In this document: in pieces, positions 40,150-50,918 of the stretch | Layout: each line of letters starts with the position of its first letter | Numbering within the stretch: position 1 is the stretch's first letter | Assembly: GCA_018136815.1 (NCBI GenBank) | Contig: CM030933.1 | Location: 5,658,282-5,722,281, forward strand | Direction of reading: 5' to 3' | DNA length: 64,000 nt | Source of the DNA: Isochrysis galbana | Lineage: Eukaryota > Haptophyta > Isochrysidales > Isochrysidaceae | Translations under genes and position numbers: made by a program | The notes under the pieces: generated by a model | The model's input: the letters and a program-made list of their open reading frames with translations, nothing else | What the model was told of the DNA's origin: nothing | The model's database searches: none

Positions 40150-40645
40150 AAAAAAAATCTGAAAAAACTAGCCGCTACATGCACGGCGTGGGGCAGATTG
40201 CTAGTGCTACTCCTAACTACCCTCCCTTTCCTATCACACCCCTTTCCCCCCCCCCGTTTCCTTTCCTAGCAAATGGGGGGGGGGAGGCCGCGCGCGCTGC
40301 TTCGACCAGGGGCGTGAGATAGAGGGGGTAGGAGTGAGTGGAGTCCTTGTTTGGATGTGTTTTACCGCCCCCTAAGGGGTCGGCCCTCTGAAGAAACCTT
40401 CTTCTTAGTTCGGGGGGTTCATGTAATACTTCTGATGCCTAGTTCGGTCGCTATTTGCGCCAGATCGGTAGAGATCTCCAGGTTAAAATCTTTATCTACT
40501 GAGTACAGCGGGGAAATCATTCTGCGCAGGTGTTTGTTGCTCGGGGCGTGAAGTCCAAGTCTTTCTCTCTGAGCTTTAAGGCGTTGGAAGAAGCCTACCT
40601 TCGCCTTGACCAGCCAGTGGAACCTCGAGAATACGGCACCCTCTG
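40150..40645 (-). pseudogene. LINE 3' end, 5'-truncated copy
   Basis: From about 40640 the minus strand reads FHWLVKAKVGFFQRLKAQRE, then GLHAPSNKHLRRMISPLYSV and a stop at 40419, matching the C-terminal end of the LINE at 46589 at most residues. The 3' UTR (40418 to about 40150) also matches 46588-46280 (ggccgcgcgcgctgcttcg, agattgctagtg-like words). Severe 5' truncation is usual for LINE insertions. Confidence 0.85.
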
Positions 40646-42019
40646 TGAGGTCTGGCCGGCGGGAGGAGGTGGAAGCATGTCGACGTCTTCGTCGGCTGGG
40701 GCGGCGGCTTGCGCGCGCTTGGGCTCCGGTGGCTTCGGGCGGCCCCGTTGGGGCGTCGTGACTGCGGTGGGCTGGGAGGTGGGAGGCGGCGCGGCGCGCT
40801 CCATCGCTAAAACTATAACGATAGTTTTTGATTGAACCACTACTTACACGTAGCATACCTTCTGCACCCCCACTCCCTTGCCTGGCCCTTCTCCCCCCGC
40901 CATCAGGCGGCTCCAATAAAAAAATTTTCCAACTGGGAAGGTGCTGGTCCGAAGTTTTTTCTTCAGTGAAGGTGCAGGTGAAGGTGAGAGTGCAGAGTGC
41001 AGGAACTGCAGGTGCTGGTGAAGACACGGTGAACGGGGCGCGCTGGGCGGCCAGTAGCCCGCCAAGGTGGCTGTTGATCGTGCTCGCGTGGGATTGCAAG
41101 TTGAGAGCCAAAATTGATCAAGTGGTGGGGCACACCACCCATGTTATCGGAAAAAATAAGCAGGCACCTGCACTGCACGCACACACCTTCACTCCAACTG
41201 CAACTGCGGCATCGACGCCACATACAACTGCGGAGCCCGCGCGCGCACATCGAAGCCCGCGCGCACACACCCGTTCTATTCAAAACAAGATCCTCAAGCT
41301 GATTCATTCACTCATGCGGACATGGGAAGCGCAGCAACGGAAGTGGCGCAGCAACAGAACAGCCCCGCGCTGAACGCATGAAGTGCACTCCAGCGGGGGG
41401 CCCATTTTCAGAGGCTGGGCACGTTGTTGTCGCTGTCGCTCGAACATGCTCCCTCCGCTGTTTCACCCTGCTGCCTTTCCTCGTGCTGTTCGTCCGTCTC
41501 GACTCCGGCTTCGGATTCCAGACGCGTGCGCTCCCTCCGCTTAGGAGGGGGTATTATGGATACATCCATTATCCTTATCCATTCGCTTCTACTCTTATAA
41601 TCTCCTTGCGTGCTGGGGAGTCCTGCAGTTTTAGTTTCCCCCGCGGGTCTTACGGGTTCCCCCGCGGGCCTTACAGTTTCCCCCCGCGGGTCTTACGGGT
41701 TCCCCCGCCGATCTTACGGGTTCTTCTCCCGTCGTTTTCTCATTTCTCTGCACGTGGTTGTCGCGCGCGTTCTACTGTGTTACTATAAGTGTCGCGCGCG
41801 TTACCGTGAACCGTGAATGTGCGTGCGTGCGAATGTAGAAAATCTTATCCGATTGAGATTATTCTGGCGATGCGTTCGGCGATGGCGCTCTGCATCGCAC
41901 AAGCCGCGATGGTTGCCGCATGGGCACCTACGCGATAGAGGGCAGGCCCAGTCTGGGGCCGTGGGAGTGTGGGAGTGCGAGTCGCCGCGGCCCGCGTCCA
42001 CTGGGGCTCTGGGCCAGGA
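40646..42019. other. Intergenic, no gene seen
   Basis: Contains the palindromic patch aaaactataacgatagtttt at 40808-40827, and at 41634-41725 four tandem ~20-bp units with ccgcgggtcttacgggttcc. Remaining ORFs look compositional. Confidence 0.5.
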
Positions 42020-42180
42020 TGATGATTGCCCAGCCCCTGCCAGAGGGCAGGCGGCTGAGGTTGATTGTACGGGCCCACCCCGGGGGGTGTCCGCAATGGA
42101 GTGAGGGGGGCGCGAGGCCCCCATTGACCCCTACTTATAAAAGTAGGTTATTGGGTGGACCAAGTATAAACTTAGTTAAT
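42020..42180 (-). repeat. TE-1 5'-end piece, inverted
   Basis: Read on the minus strand it begins aactaagtttatacttgg, then cctacttttataagtagggg and tcaatgggggcctcgcgccc, the same order as 53893-53960 and similar to 13612-13660. It marks a truncated TE-1 copy in the opposite orientation. Confidence 0.75.
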
Positions 42181-42573
42181 TTGTTTCAAAATAGCGATTG
42201 CGATTGTGTAAAGTCAACCTCTCCCTCCGCAGTACTGCGCGAACGCTTGCTTGCGTAGCACTACAGTAGTTGCATTTGTCGCGCCATCGCGTTGGCCGGT
42301 GCGTGCCTCTACTTTCCCACGCGCACGCACATGCGCACATGGAGTAGGTCCTCGATGGTCGGCCACCGCCTGGCTTGACGCAAACCCGTTGCTCGCAGAG
42401 GCAACGATACCGGAGAGGAAGGAGCATCCAATCGTGGTTGTTCACGATGCCTAAACGGCTCTATTACATTGCGCCTCAACTCCCTTCAATGGCATTGGCA
42501 CAAGATCCTCTCATTCGTAAGCATAGTAGGATGCGCAAGCGCATGTGTGCTGCATCATGCGCTATGACGTCGC
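42181..42573. other. 3' spacer of the UNC93-like gene, no gene seen
   Basis: No recognised element or ORF in this stretch. Confidence 0.5.
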
Positions 42574-44351
42574 CTACTCACGGCCATCTCCTCGGAATTT
42601 CTGTGTGCGATGCACGACCTCCGCCACAAGGTATCCGCCAACAGCTATCAGCGAACAAACCAATGCAACGGTTGCCATCTCCTGCTTGCTGAGCCTGGGG
42701 AAGGCGAAATAGGCCGCTGAGGAAGCAAGACCGTTAGCAAGCACGATGTTGGAAAAGGCAGCTGGCGAATCGTTGGCTCCAAAAATGTCAGCGTAGAGAG
42801 CCTTGTTAGTGCCCTCGTAACAGGCACGGCCAACGCCCTGTAACAAGTAGAAAGGGAGCACGACAAGCCCGGCAGGAGCAGCTAGTTGGGCGGGTGAAAA
42901 ATGGACGAGCGTCGCGAGGCCGACGAAGGCGAGGAGGCCAGCAAGCATGATCGGTGGCTTGCCCAGGCGCGGCGATAGGTAGCGAGAGACGGGTTGCAGA
43001 ATTGCTGCGCTGAGCGACACGAGGGCAGAAAGCAGAGAGCCCACAACCAAAGCATGTGAGCCGAAGGATTCTTTCACCATCTTGCCTGTCACTTGATAAC
43101 CAAGTAGCGCAGCGCTGACACCAAAGGCAACCTGCATAGGCGCAAGAAGTAGTACGACTGGCCGACGACTCCATAGCTCCGTCACTGCGCCCATGCGATG
43201 GAATAGGCCGTGAGGCCCAGCACCCCGCTCAGCTGTTGGACTTCGATGCCGTGGGATGGTAGAACCACCCCGGCCAAGCTCGTCTTGGTGCTCCCTCAAC
43301 GAGGCGGGCAGGTGGGAGGTGGCAGGGCTTGTATCTCTTGCTTCCCCATTTACGTCGAGATGACACTCAGCATCACTAGGATCGGCACGATCTACGGTGT
43401 TGCCACTTGTCGATACGTGCGCAGTGGGGAGCGAGTCGATGCGTGTGAGGCCAAAAACGGCAGCAATGGCGAGCGCCGAGTAGAGAGAACCAACGATGAG
43501 ATCCGGGTCACGGACAGGCTTGCCAAAGATGTCGACAGTGCGGTCCGATAGCGGAATGAGAGCGATGGGCAGCATCTTCAGAACAAGCTCTAATCTGAGA
43601 GCAACATGCATGATTCGCGGCGCACGGGTGAGGGGAATAATAATGGGATTGAGCAAGGTGGGCCCCACTTCAGCATTAGGCACTTCATCACCCAAGGTGT
43701 AGCAGAGCAGATGGCCATGCCTCAACACTCTGCGATGCGCAAGCATGGGAACGCACGCACCCAAGGAAAATGGAAGCAAAGTATGATGCGAGGGCCGCGT
43801 TGGCATTCGGAAGTGATGTTTTTGCGTGGGAAGCGTGCTTCACAGCGGAGAGCGTGAAATATGTGCCCTGCGCTGTCCATAGAAATCCAGCAGCAAAGCC
43901 GCCGATCAGACCGCCAGCGATAGACACCACGACCCTAAGCGTGGCCTGATTCAATGGCGTGATGAGGGCGATAGGGAGAGAGATCACGTAGCAAGTGTTG
44001 AGAGCTGAACCAAGCATAAGTGAGATTCGAGGGCCGAAGGAGTCCACCATTCCGGCCGAGAACAGGAGGGCAGTGGCAGCATATGTGATGTACAGTGCTC
44101 CTAACAGTTCGGGGGCGTAGTCGTTAGCAAGGTAAGCTCTAGCCCCACCAGAACGACCTCCATGCGCAACGCTTACCGGACTGGTACGAGCCCGCGTCGC
44201 CGAGGAGCTGCACACTGATGTTCAGCACAGCAGAGACACATCCGTGGTTGACCGAGAAGAAGAAGGACATGAGGAGGAAGTTGGCGAAAGGCGTGCGGCT
44301 CGGCGTGTGGCCGGTGAGCCGCACAGAAAGTGAGTCGTCGGTGCGCATCAT
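42574..44351 (-). CDS. UNC93-like major facilitator protein, three exons
   Basis: Exons 44351-44177, 44136-43761 and 43594-42574 join in phase to 523 residues. Intron 1 is only 40 nt (GTAAGC...TAGAG); intron 2 is 166 nt (GTGCGT...CTCAG). Opening residues contain NFLLMSFFFSVNHGCVSAVLN. Exon 2 carries YLANDYAPELLGALYITYAA, FGPRISLMLGS and FLWTAQGTYFTL, the last being a UNC93/MFS hallmark. Exon 3 adds the rest of the membrane segments, a long hydrophilic loop (about 240-310) between the two MFS halves, and LLQGVGRACYEGTNKALYAD. About 11-12 membrane helices are expected. Substrate is unknown; animal UNC93 proteins regulate channels or receptor traffic rather than act as proven transporters. It is head-to-head with the gene at 44815. 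Confidence 0.85.
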
Positions 44352-44814
44352 CGGCGCCGACGAAGAAGCGGGGAGAGGGGGGAGGGATCGAGGAGAAGGG
44401 GGCCCCTCGCTCTGCTGCCCGCCCGCTTGCCCGGGCGCGCCGAGACGCCGGCCGCCCTCCTCTTTCTCTCGGTCTCTCTCGATCTCTCCTCTCTTTCTCT
44501 CTCAGGAGTAAAGTATCTCTTAAATTTCGGTTCTACTGGACTTCTTTTTCTCCGTCTGGCTCCTCCTCTCTCTCTTGAGCTCTCTTCGTCTACTCTTTAG
44601 GATTAGGAGCTGTAGAGAGAGCTCTAGGACATCTCTCTAAGATCCCTCTCTGTCTCAGAGCTTTCTCTCTCTTCGTCTCCTCTCCCGCTCTCCGCTGCAC
44701 GCACCCCCCCCCCCAATCTCTCCACTTCTCCACTCCCTCTTTACTATTGCTTCTCTAAAGTAGAGGTGGTAAACGGGCGCCGCCAGTGGTTGGGTGCTCT
44801 CTTGGCGGGCGCGC
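44352..44814. promoter_or_regulatory. Shared divergent intergenic region
   Basis: 463 bp between starts 44351 (minus) and 44815 (plus). The centre (44460-44690) is rich in tctctc / gagag words, including ctctctt and agagctct palindromes, similar to the CT tract before the KCS gene. Bidirectional promoter inferred. Confidence 0.4.
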
Positions 44815-45636
44815 ATGTCGTCCGGCCATGCGGTGCCGGTCGGACTGCCGGTCGGGCGTGAGGCGGCGCACGAGGCGCTACTCGCGCCACAGAGGCGGCC
44901 GAGACGTGCCATCTTCTGCTGCTCCAAGGCGTGCCGATGCCACCTCCTCGTCGCCCTCCTCGCGCTCCTTGTCGGTCTTCTGACAGGTGAGCTCTGTGGC
45001 TGCCCACTGAACGTGCTGGCTGCCCTTCTCGCCTGCTCGACCCTTTCAACCCTGGGACCGCAGGTGCCGTGGGCACGGGGCTTCTCATGCACTCCTTGAC
45101 CTCATCCGGCGAGGGTGATGTCATCGAGCCGTGCCCTGGCCGCTGTGAAAACGCAAAACTCGACGGCACTTTTGTCGCCAACGTCAGCAGATCCAAGAGT
45201 ATCCTGGGCAAGAAGATCTGGGTTCGGTTCTTGGTCACGCACCAATTCAACAGCAAATCAGGCACAGGTACGTACGGCGCGCTCCCTGCGGCTCTTGACG
45301 ACCCCAGGATCCAGGTGACTGACCACCATATGTGCATCCGGAACGACAGGCATTGTGCACGTGGACCCATATCAGTCGCCGTTTTCTCTTCTCCAACCAT
45401 TCACATGCGCTGATGTGCCCATAAAGCTAGGATCCGGATGCAACATAAGCTTTGCCGATGAATGCACACTGGCGGCTGACAAGAAGAATAATGTCGTGGC
45501 ATGGTCGTACCGATGGGATGGGAAAGATTCTTTGCAGGTGGCAGAATCCATCTCGACCCCGTTCTTCAAAGACCGGTATGTCTGGATTGAACAACGGGTC
45601 AATTCCAATACAGACACCGCTGTCCCCGCAATGTAA
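44815..45636 (+). CDS. Type II membrane or secreted Cys-containing protein, three exons
   Basis: Exons 44815-44986, 45064-45267 and 45350-45636 join with GT-AG introns of 77 and 82 nt, all in phase, giving 220 residues. A basic, Cys-rich N-terminus (CCSKACRCH) is followed by one hydrophobic segment (HLLVALLALLVGLLTG, about 43-58). The rest is a lumenal/extracellular-type domain with paired cysteines (CPGRCENAKL, FTCADVPIKLGSGC, ADEC) and beta-strand-like segments. No family recognised. The last exon may continue by splicing beyond 45636, as the end is not conserved to anything I know. Divergent from the UNC93-like gene. Confidence 0.6.
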
Positions 45637-46279
45637 TTCAGTGGGATTCGCGGGATTGGCGTGCTGATGGTGAGATCGTAGGCGGAGTTGCGGCGCAGCA
45701 CAATTCGGGGTGCGCAGGGCATGGAAGGAAGTGGTACCCGCCGACCATGGACATCATCACGTAGAGGAGTCCAGTCATTCGTCGCGCGGAGCTCTCGCGA
45801 AACAAGCTCATGCCCCCGCTAGCTAATTTTGAATGAAGCGCTCCTATCCTCCCCCTCCCTCTTCATCGGAGTGTATAGTTTACAAGCACCCCGATCCTGT
45901 CCTCTTGTCGGGATCCACCGAATTGCGATGGGTCCCTATCTTTTCAAAGATAATTGGTGACCCAACACTGAGATATCAAGAGGTCACAGGCACCAATTCC
46001 TCGGATTTCTTGGTTTGATGGCTCATGTATGTCGACCCGCAAGTGTTGATGGTTGGTGGCTCATGATCGCAAGGTCGCCGTTTTTGGTGGCTCAATCAAC
46101 CCGATGAATTAGACAACGTGGGCTCGTATGCACAGTGCTGACTAACTGAAATGCACAGTATTCTAAACCCCCCATATGGGGACCCAACGTCACCCCCCAC
46201 TCAGACCCCCCCTATGGTGGACCCAACGGTATCCCCCCCCCACCCGAGGGACTCTTTCATCCCGGACGGCTCACGCCTC
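45637..46279. other. Intergenic, no gene seen
   Basis: Short related words ggacccaacg(t/g) with poly-C at 46178 and 46218 form a two-copy ~40-bp repeat. No ORF supported. Confidence 0.5.
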
Positions 46280-47998
46280 CCAGAAAAAAAAAATCTTCTT
46301 AAAATTCCCCGCTACGCGTGCGGCGTGAGGCAGTGTGCTAGTGTACCTCCCTACTACCCAACCTTAACCCCTGACAACCCCCTCCCCCTTTCCCAGTTCC
46401 CTCTTTATCGGAGAAGCTGGTTCCGGGGAGGCCGCGCGCGCTGCTTCGGCCGGGAGTTGGAGAGAAGGGGGCTGGAGACTGTGATTCGTCCTTTAGGCTA
46501 GTGTTAATTCAGGTTGCCTTCCATTGTATATCGTGGGATCCTCATTGATATCCCCTGCGGTTTCTTCTAAGACGCGGTATTAAGTGCCTTAGGTGATGTT
46601 ACGGATGTCTAGACCTCTCGCCGCCTGCAGGAGGTCTTCCGATGTTCCTAGGTTGAACTCCTTGTCCACCGTGTAGAGCGGACTTATCATTTTCTTAATG
46701 TGTTTGTTACTCGGGGCGTGTAGCCCCATATTCTCTCGTTGTTTTTTCAGCCTCTGAAAGAACCCGACTTTCGCCGTTACTAATAGGTGGTATCTCGCAA
46801 GGATGGCTCTTAAGATCGACCTAACGGACCTGCCGTCCGCGTTGCCATATTGGATGTTATAGAAGTCGGTTAGGATATACCTCCACGCCAGGATGCCTAA
46901 GTATCCCGAGGAGGGGTGCGGTCTGTCCACTTGATAGCAAAAAAGACGTTGGGCTATTTCGGAACCCGGCCTAAGGCTAATCCCCAGAAGTCCTTCTATG
47001 AATTCAAAGATGGGCTCCGTCGCGATACATGAGGCCAGGTGGGTGGAGCTTTCAGGGGCTATGCCGCAAAAGCGGCATGTTGGATCATCAGCAAAGCGGT
47101 TCGCTGTAGCTATCCTCCTATGTAGGACATGTTTGAAATGCAAATAAGAGTCTCTAGGCGTCAAAAAGTTATATTTGTATAACTGCGATACTTGTTTCCA
47201 CTTTCCCGAGAGGACCGGTAGCCTTTTTTCCCATCTTAGTGTGGATTTTTGTGTTTTGGTTTTCCTCAATGCGAGGAACGCTTTAGTCAAGCCCCTGACA
47301 TTTACATCCTCCAGCGTTGTGTGCGCGCCTTTTAGTGTGTATTCTTGAGGTATCGGATACGCCGTTTCCGCCGGGCCATCGTAAGCTCGTCCCCACTTCA
47401 GCGGGGTGTATAGTTCGTCGGGCAGTAGTTAAGTCGCGTTCCGTCAAAAGAGGACCAGGTGGTTTTTCAACATATGTCTACCATTGGCCTTGATCCATCT
47501 GATCGGAAGTGAATCCGCGTTAGTTAATAGTGTTAGCCATCTAGAGTAACCGGGGCCGAAGCCCAATGCCTGCTATCGCTTTATGATAATAATCCCAACT
47601 GACTCTATCGAAAGCTTTCTCCCAGTCTATCGCCAGGGCTAATCCCTCTTCGTCTGTGTCATCCAGGTACGCTTGCACTAGCTTCAGCAGATGGGTGGCT
47701 TCGCCTATCATCCTCCTAGGCACAAAGCCCACTTGCTCCTTGGAGATGATCGTATGTATCGTCTTTTTGAGTCTGTTAGCTAGGATCCTGGCGAGGATTT
47801 TGTAGTCCGTTTGGAGCAACGTTATTGGTCTATAATTCCTCGGGTCCCTGGCGTCCCCTTTTTTATAGAGCAGGGCTATATCGCCCGAGCATGTGTCCTC
47901 CGGTAATGCCCCCGTCCGGTAGGCTTCGTGAAACATGTCCATCAGGCGCGGGGCACTAGCTTTTCAAAGCTCTGGTAGAACTCCATTGGTATGCCATC
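46280..47998 (-). pseudogene. LINE element, 5'-truncated and internally deleted
   Basis: From about 47995 the minus strand reads PMEFYQS, RDPRNYRPITLLQTDYKILA, SKEQVGFVPRRMIGEATHLL and LAIDWEKAFDRVSWDYYHKA (RT core). After a frameshift near 47560 it continues GFGPGYSRWLTLL. The YxDD active-site region is missing, through a deletion before 47400. From 47290 the C-terminal domain is intact to the stop at 46589, with a zinc-knuckle-like CRFCGIAPESSTHLASC. The 3' UTR runs to about 46280. Three LINE pieces in this window (here, 40150 and 22591-23600) belong to one L1/R1-like family. Confidence 0.9.
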
Positions 47999-48039
47999 TG
48001 GGTGTGGAGGTATGATGGAAAGCGAGTGAGACGAGTGGG

Positions 48040-48490
48040 ATCGCATAGAGAGTCGCCCAGATGGTCGGATCGAGCGCGAAAAACAGTCGCGAGCTGCGAG
48101 CAAAAGGGCGGTGGGGTCAGACCCAAATGGGAGTGGCCCAATGGGGTCATGTGAGCCACCATGAGTGGCCTCACATGGCCCCCCCACACCCCACTTCATC
48201 CGGTCGAACATACGATCTGGTGAGAAGGGGGGGGGTCCCGGCCGCAGCGGCTCAACGAGCACGCGCGAGCGAGGAGAATTGGCAGCGAGGCCGGTGAAGG
48301 GGGCAGACCCAAGTGGGAGTGACCCAATGGGGCCATGGGGGGTGCCATGGGCCCCTCCAAACAAGCCCCCCACTCCTTGCTCCATCGCTGCAGCCATACG
48401 GCTGAGCGAGGAGGGGAGGGTTTTCGGCTGCAGCGGCTCAACGAGCGCGCGCAGACACGACGAGCGGGCGCGATCCACTGGGATGGGCCT
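48040..48490 (+). repeat. Imperfect ~220-bp direct duplication
   Basis: The words cagacccaa(a/g)tgggagtg and cccaatgggg, then cccccac, then gcagcggctcaacgagc occur in order starting near 48117 and again near 48304. It lies immediately upstream (minus sense) of the LINE 5' truncation point. No function evident. Confidence 0.65.
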
Positions 48491-49039
48491 GGAGGGGCCC
48501 ATCCCATCCCGTGCAGCAGCTCCATATCGCCCTGGCACCATCATGGTGACCAGGGCGGCCGAAAGGAGAGAGAGTGACGCCATCGCTCGCGCTCTCTCCA
48601 GAACAGAACCGGATAAATTCCTCTTATAATTCTCCCACACCACTATCACACGCACATTCACAGTAACACGTAGGTAACTAACGTAACGGGACACGCGGAG
48701 AAAGGGGGGTTGAGCACGGGAGAAAGAGAGGAAAGAAAAGGGAAGAAGAGAGGAGGCCCGTCGCCTCTCCTCACGTGGAGAGAGAGGGGAGAGGAGATCT
48801 CGCAGGACTTAGAAAGTAAACGTAGGAGAGGACGGAGGGGCATCCGTAACACTTACCGATGACCCATGACCCCGCATCTCAGAGCGATGAAACTACTCCC
48901 GCCGACCCGCCGAGCACTGGCCAAGCAAGAACAGGCTCTTCATCTTACCCGACACCCCCGCACCTCACTCTAGAGAAATATTGTACATGTCGTTAGCGTG
49001 GAGACTGGTCTAGTGGAGATACATACTTACCGATTTCTA
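48491..49039. other. Intergenic, no gene seen
   Basis: Purine-rich in part (48690-48840). No ORF or known element. Confidence 0.5.
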
Positions 49040-49765
49040 TAGGATACTCTTTTCGACAATATCAAATTTAACAGGGACCATGTTATTAGAAGCACAACCA
49101 ACTACCAACAGAAGGATGATAGGGAGATTCGCCCTACTCTGCAAGGCAGCACATTTCACATTTCGGCAACACCACTGACACATCCAGGAGTCGTCTTGGA
49201 GAGCGCAGGCCAACATTGGACGCCAACAACCACAACCAAAGAAGCCAATCGACACCACAACGACTTTCGGCACCACTCTTCGAATGCATCGACAACGACG
49301 AATTGGCACCGAGCACCAATTACTGAGACTAGCAGAGAGATTAGGAATCGAACACGCCGTCAGATAAGAGAAAGCGAACAACACCCACACGAGCGACCAA
49401 GGATAGCGCACCCGGGCGCATGCGCGCGCATGCAAGCACAAGCATAAGGCGGAGCGCGCCCCGCAACTCCGAATACCCAAGGGGGAAGCCGATAGTCGTG
49501 GCCCCCACAACGCGGCGTCCAGAGCCACGCCGCCAATCAAAATCACATCAGAAGGCCCGCCCCACCCCTCCCCAACGTCAGGCCCAAAGTAGTGCACATG
49601 GGCCGACCCCCCGGGCAACCGAGATGAACAAGAACAAGGAACGAGGGGGGAGCGGGAAGGAGAGTGTGGTAGGGGCAAGGGCGATGGCAGCGGTGATCAG
49701 GAGGGAGTAGTGTCTATAGTACCATAGCGGACTCTTCAAGAATATTTTTATCAGCGCCTGCATCA
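49040..49765 (+). repeat. Interspersed repeat TE-2, copy 1
   Basis: Matches 57335-58005 in the same orientation. Shared landmarks in order are tcctata-like start, gcacattt..tcggcaac, gaagccaatcgac, cacaacgac, cccaaagtag.gcacatg, agggcaagg, and tcaagaatatttttat near the end. Fragments of plus-strand coding remain between stops (KKPID, TTTFG), so it is probably a decayed coding element; class unknown. Confidence 0.7.
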
Positions 49766-50010
49766 ACAGCCTCATGATTTATAATTAATCCATTATTATT
49801 AATGATTAATGGAATCCGATACCCCGCTCGCCCTCATCCACTCGTGATGGGGTCCTCGCGTGATGAGGACAAGCGGACTCGGCAGCCCTCGGAGATCGTG
49901 ATTCTTTGTTCGCTACCTGCCTTTGCGTCTTGTTCACTGCAAGCCTTCTCTAGACTACTCTCCCCCCTCCATCTCCCTTCCCAATCACATCCTCATTGCC
50001 GTAGGCGATA

Positions 50011-50754
50011 TCACTCAGTTCTTGTTTCCGTCGCCTGATACCAGGCGCGTAATAGCTCAGCCCCTCGGACACTCAGGCATGATCGGTTAACACCGTCGAG
50101 GGCCTTTGCGACGGAGCTTCGTGCCGATCTCGCCGGTCCCACTCCAGATGTCTCTGAAAGGTGGTTCGGCTGCAGTGAAGTTGCTCGCCTTTCCCCTGCA
50201 ACTCCATCATGCGCGAGAGCATGCGCAGCGCGAAGCTCAGCCCCTCTCGCCTGAACCTGGATGCTCTCCGGTTCACTATCCGGGGCACGATGAAGCTCAT
50301 TGAGCGATCTTTGTGAGCAACTGCCTTCTGCGTGGACTTCATGACCGGCTTCCTGACTGGATGGACTCCTGACATCAAGGATGGCAGCTCGCAGCTGCTC
50401 CAGCACCTTCTGCAGAGAAGCATGCGCTGTCTCTAGCTCCACGTTGAGTTGCATCAATGCCTTAGGGTCGCAGCGTGCGTCTTCTGTATATTCGATTGCC
50501 GTGCCGCGACCCCGAGACCCTGTGATCTTGGCAGACCGCTTGAGAGCGAGGCTCGAAGCAGTTGCTGTGCCTGAGGATTTGACATGCGAGGCGCGCCAGA
50601 AGGCCTCATTCCGCATGGCTTCATCCGACAGGTATAGTTCGTGAAGCAGAAGATCCCTCTCGGCATGACTTCGGCGCCAGCCGTCGAGAACGGCATGGTA
50701 CAACACCTCATGCCTGCAGCAGGCGGTCGTTGCCGACGCGGAACCAGAGCCCAT
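50011..50754 (-). CDS. Hypothetical protein, divergent from the LOV-like gene
   Basis: A 247-residue ORF with ATG at 50754, opening MGSGSASATTACCRHEVLYH. The first 125 residues look like a real helical protein (WRRSHAERDLLLHELYLSDE, LNVELETAHASLQKVLEQL). Downstream, another frame (50423-50073) looks equally protein-like (FRREGLSFALRMLSRMMELQ), so an intron near 50390 or a frameshift is likely and the 3' half is uncertain. No family recognised. Confidence 0.45.
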   Translation of the reverse strand: MGSGSASATTACCRHEVLYHAVLDGWRRSHAERDLLLHELYLSDEAMRNEAFWRASHVKSSGTATASSLALKRSAKITGSRGRGTAIEYTEDARCDPKALMQLNVELETAHASLQKVLEQLRAAILDVRSPSSQEAGHEVHAEGSCSQRSLNELHRAPDSEPESIQVQARGAELRAAHALAHDGVAGERRATSLQPNHLSETSGVGPARSARSSVAKALDGVNRSCLSVRGAELLRAWYQATETRTE

Positions 50755-50918
50755 CCTGGCGTCGATCAGTTCACGCTCAATTCATGGCTTGTGAACTATA
50801 AACGAATCTGCCGTGCGAATCTTCTGAAGGGCGAGTTGTGCAAATGTGTGAATGAAGGAAGAGAAGGCGCCCACGCCTCCCAATCTGCTGCTCTCTGTGA
50901 TTGGCCGCAGGCGGACTC
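50755..50918. promoter_or_regulatory. Compact divergent promoter region
   Basis: Only 164 bp separate the ATGs at 50754 (minus) and 50919 (plus), the tightest head-to-head pair here. It contains a caattcatg..tgaact patch but no recognised box. Confidence 0.4.
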
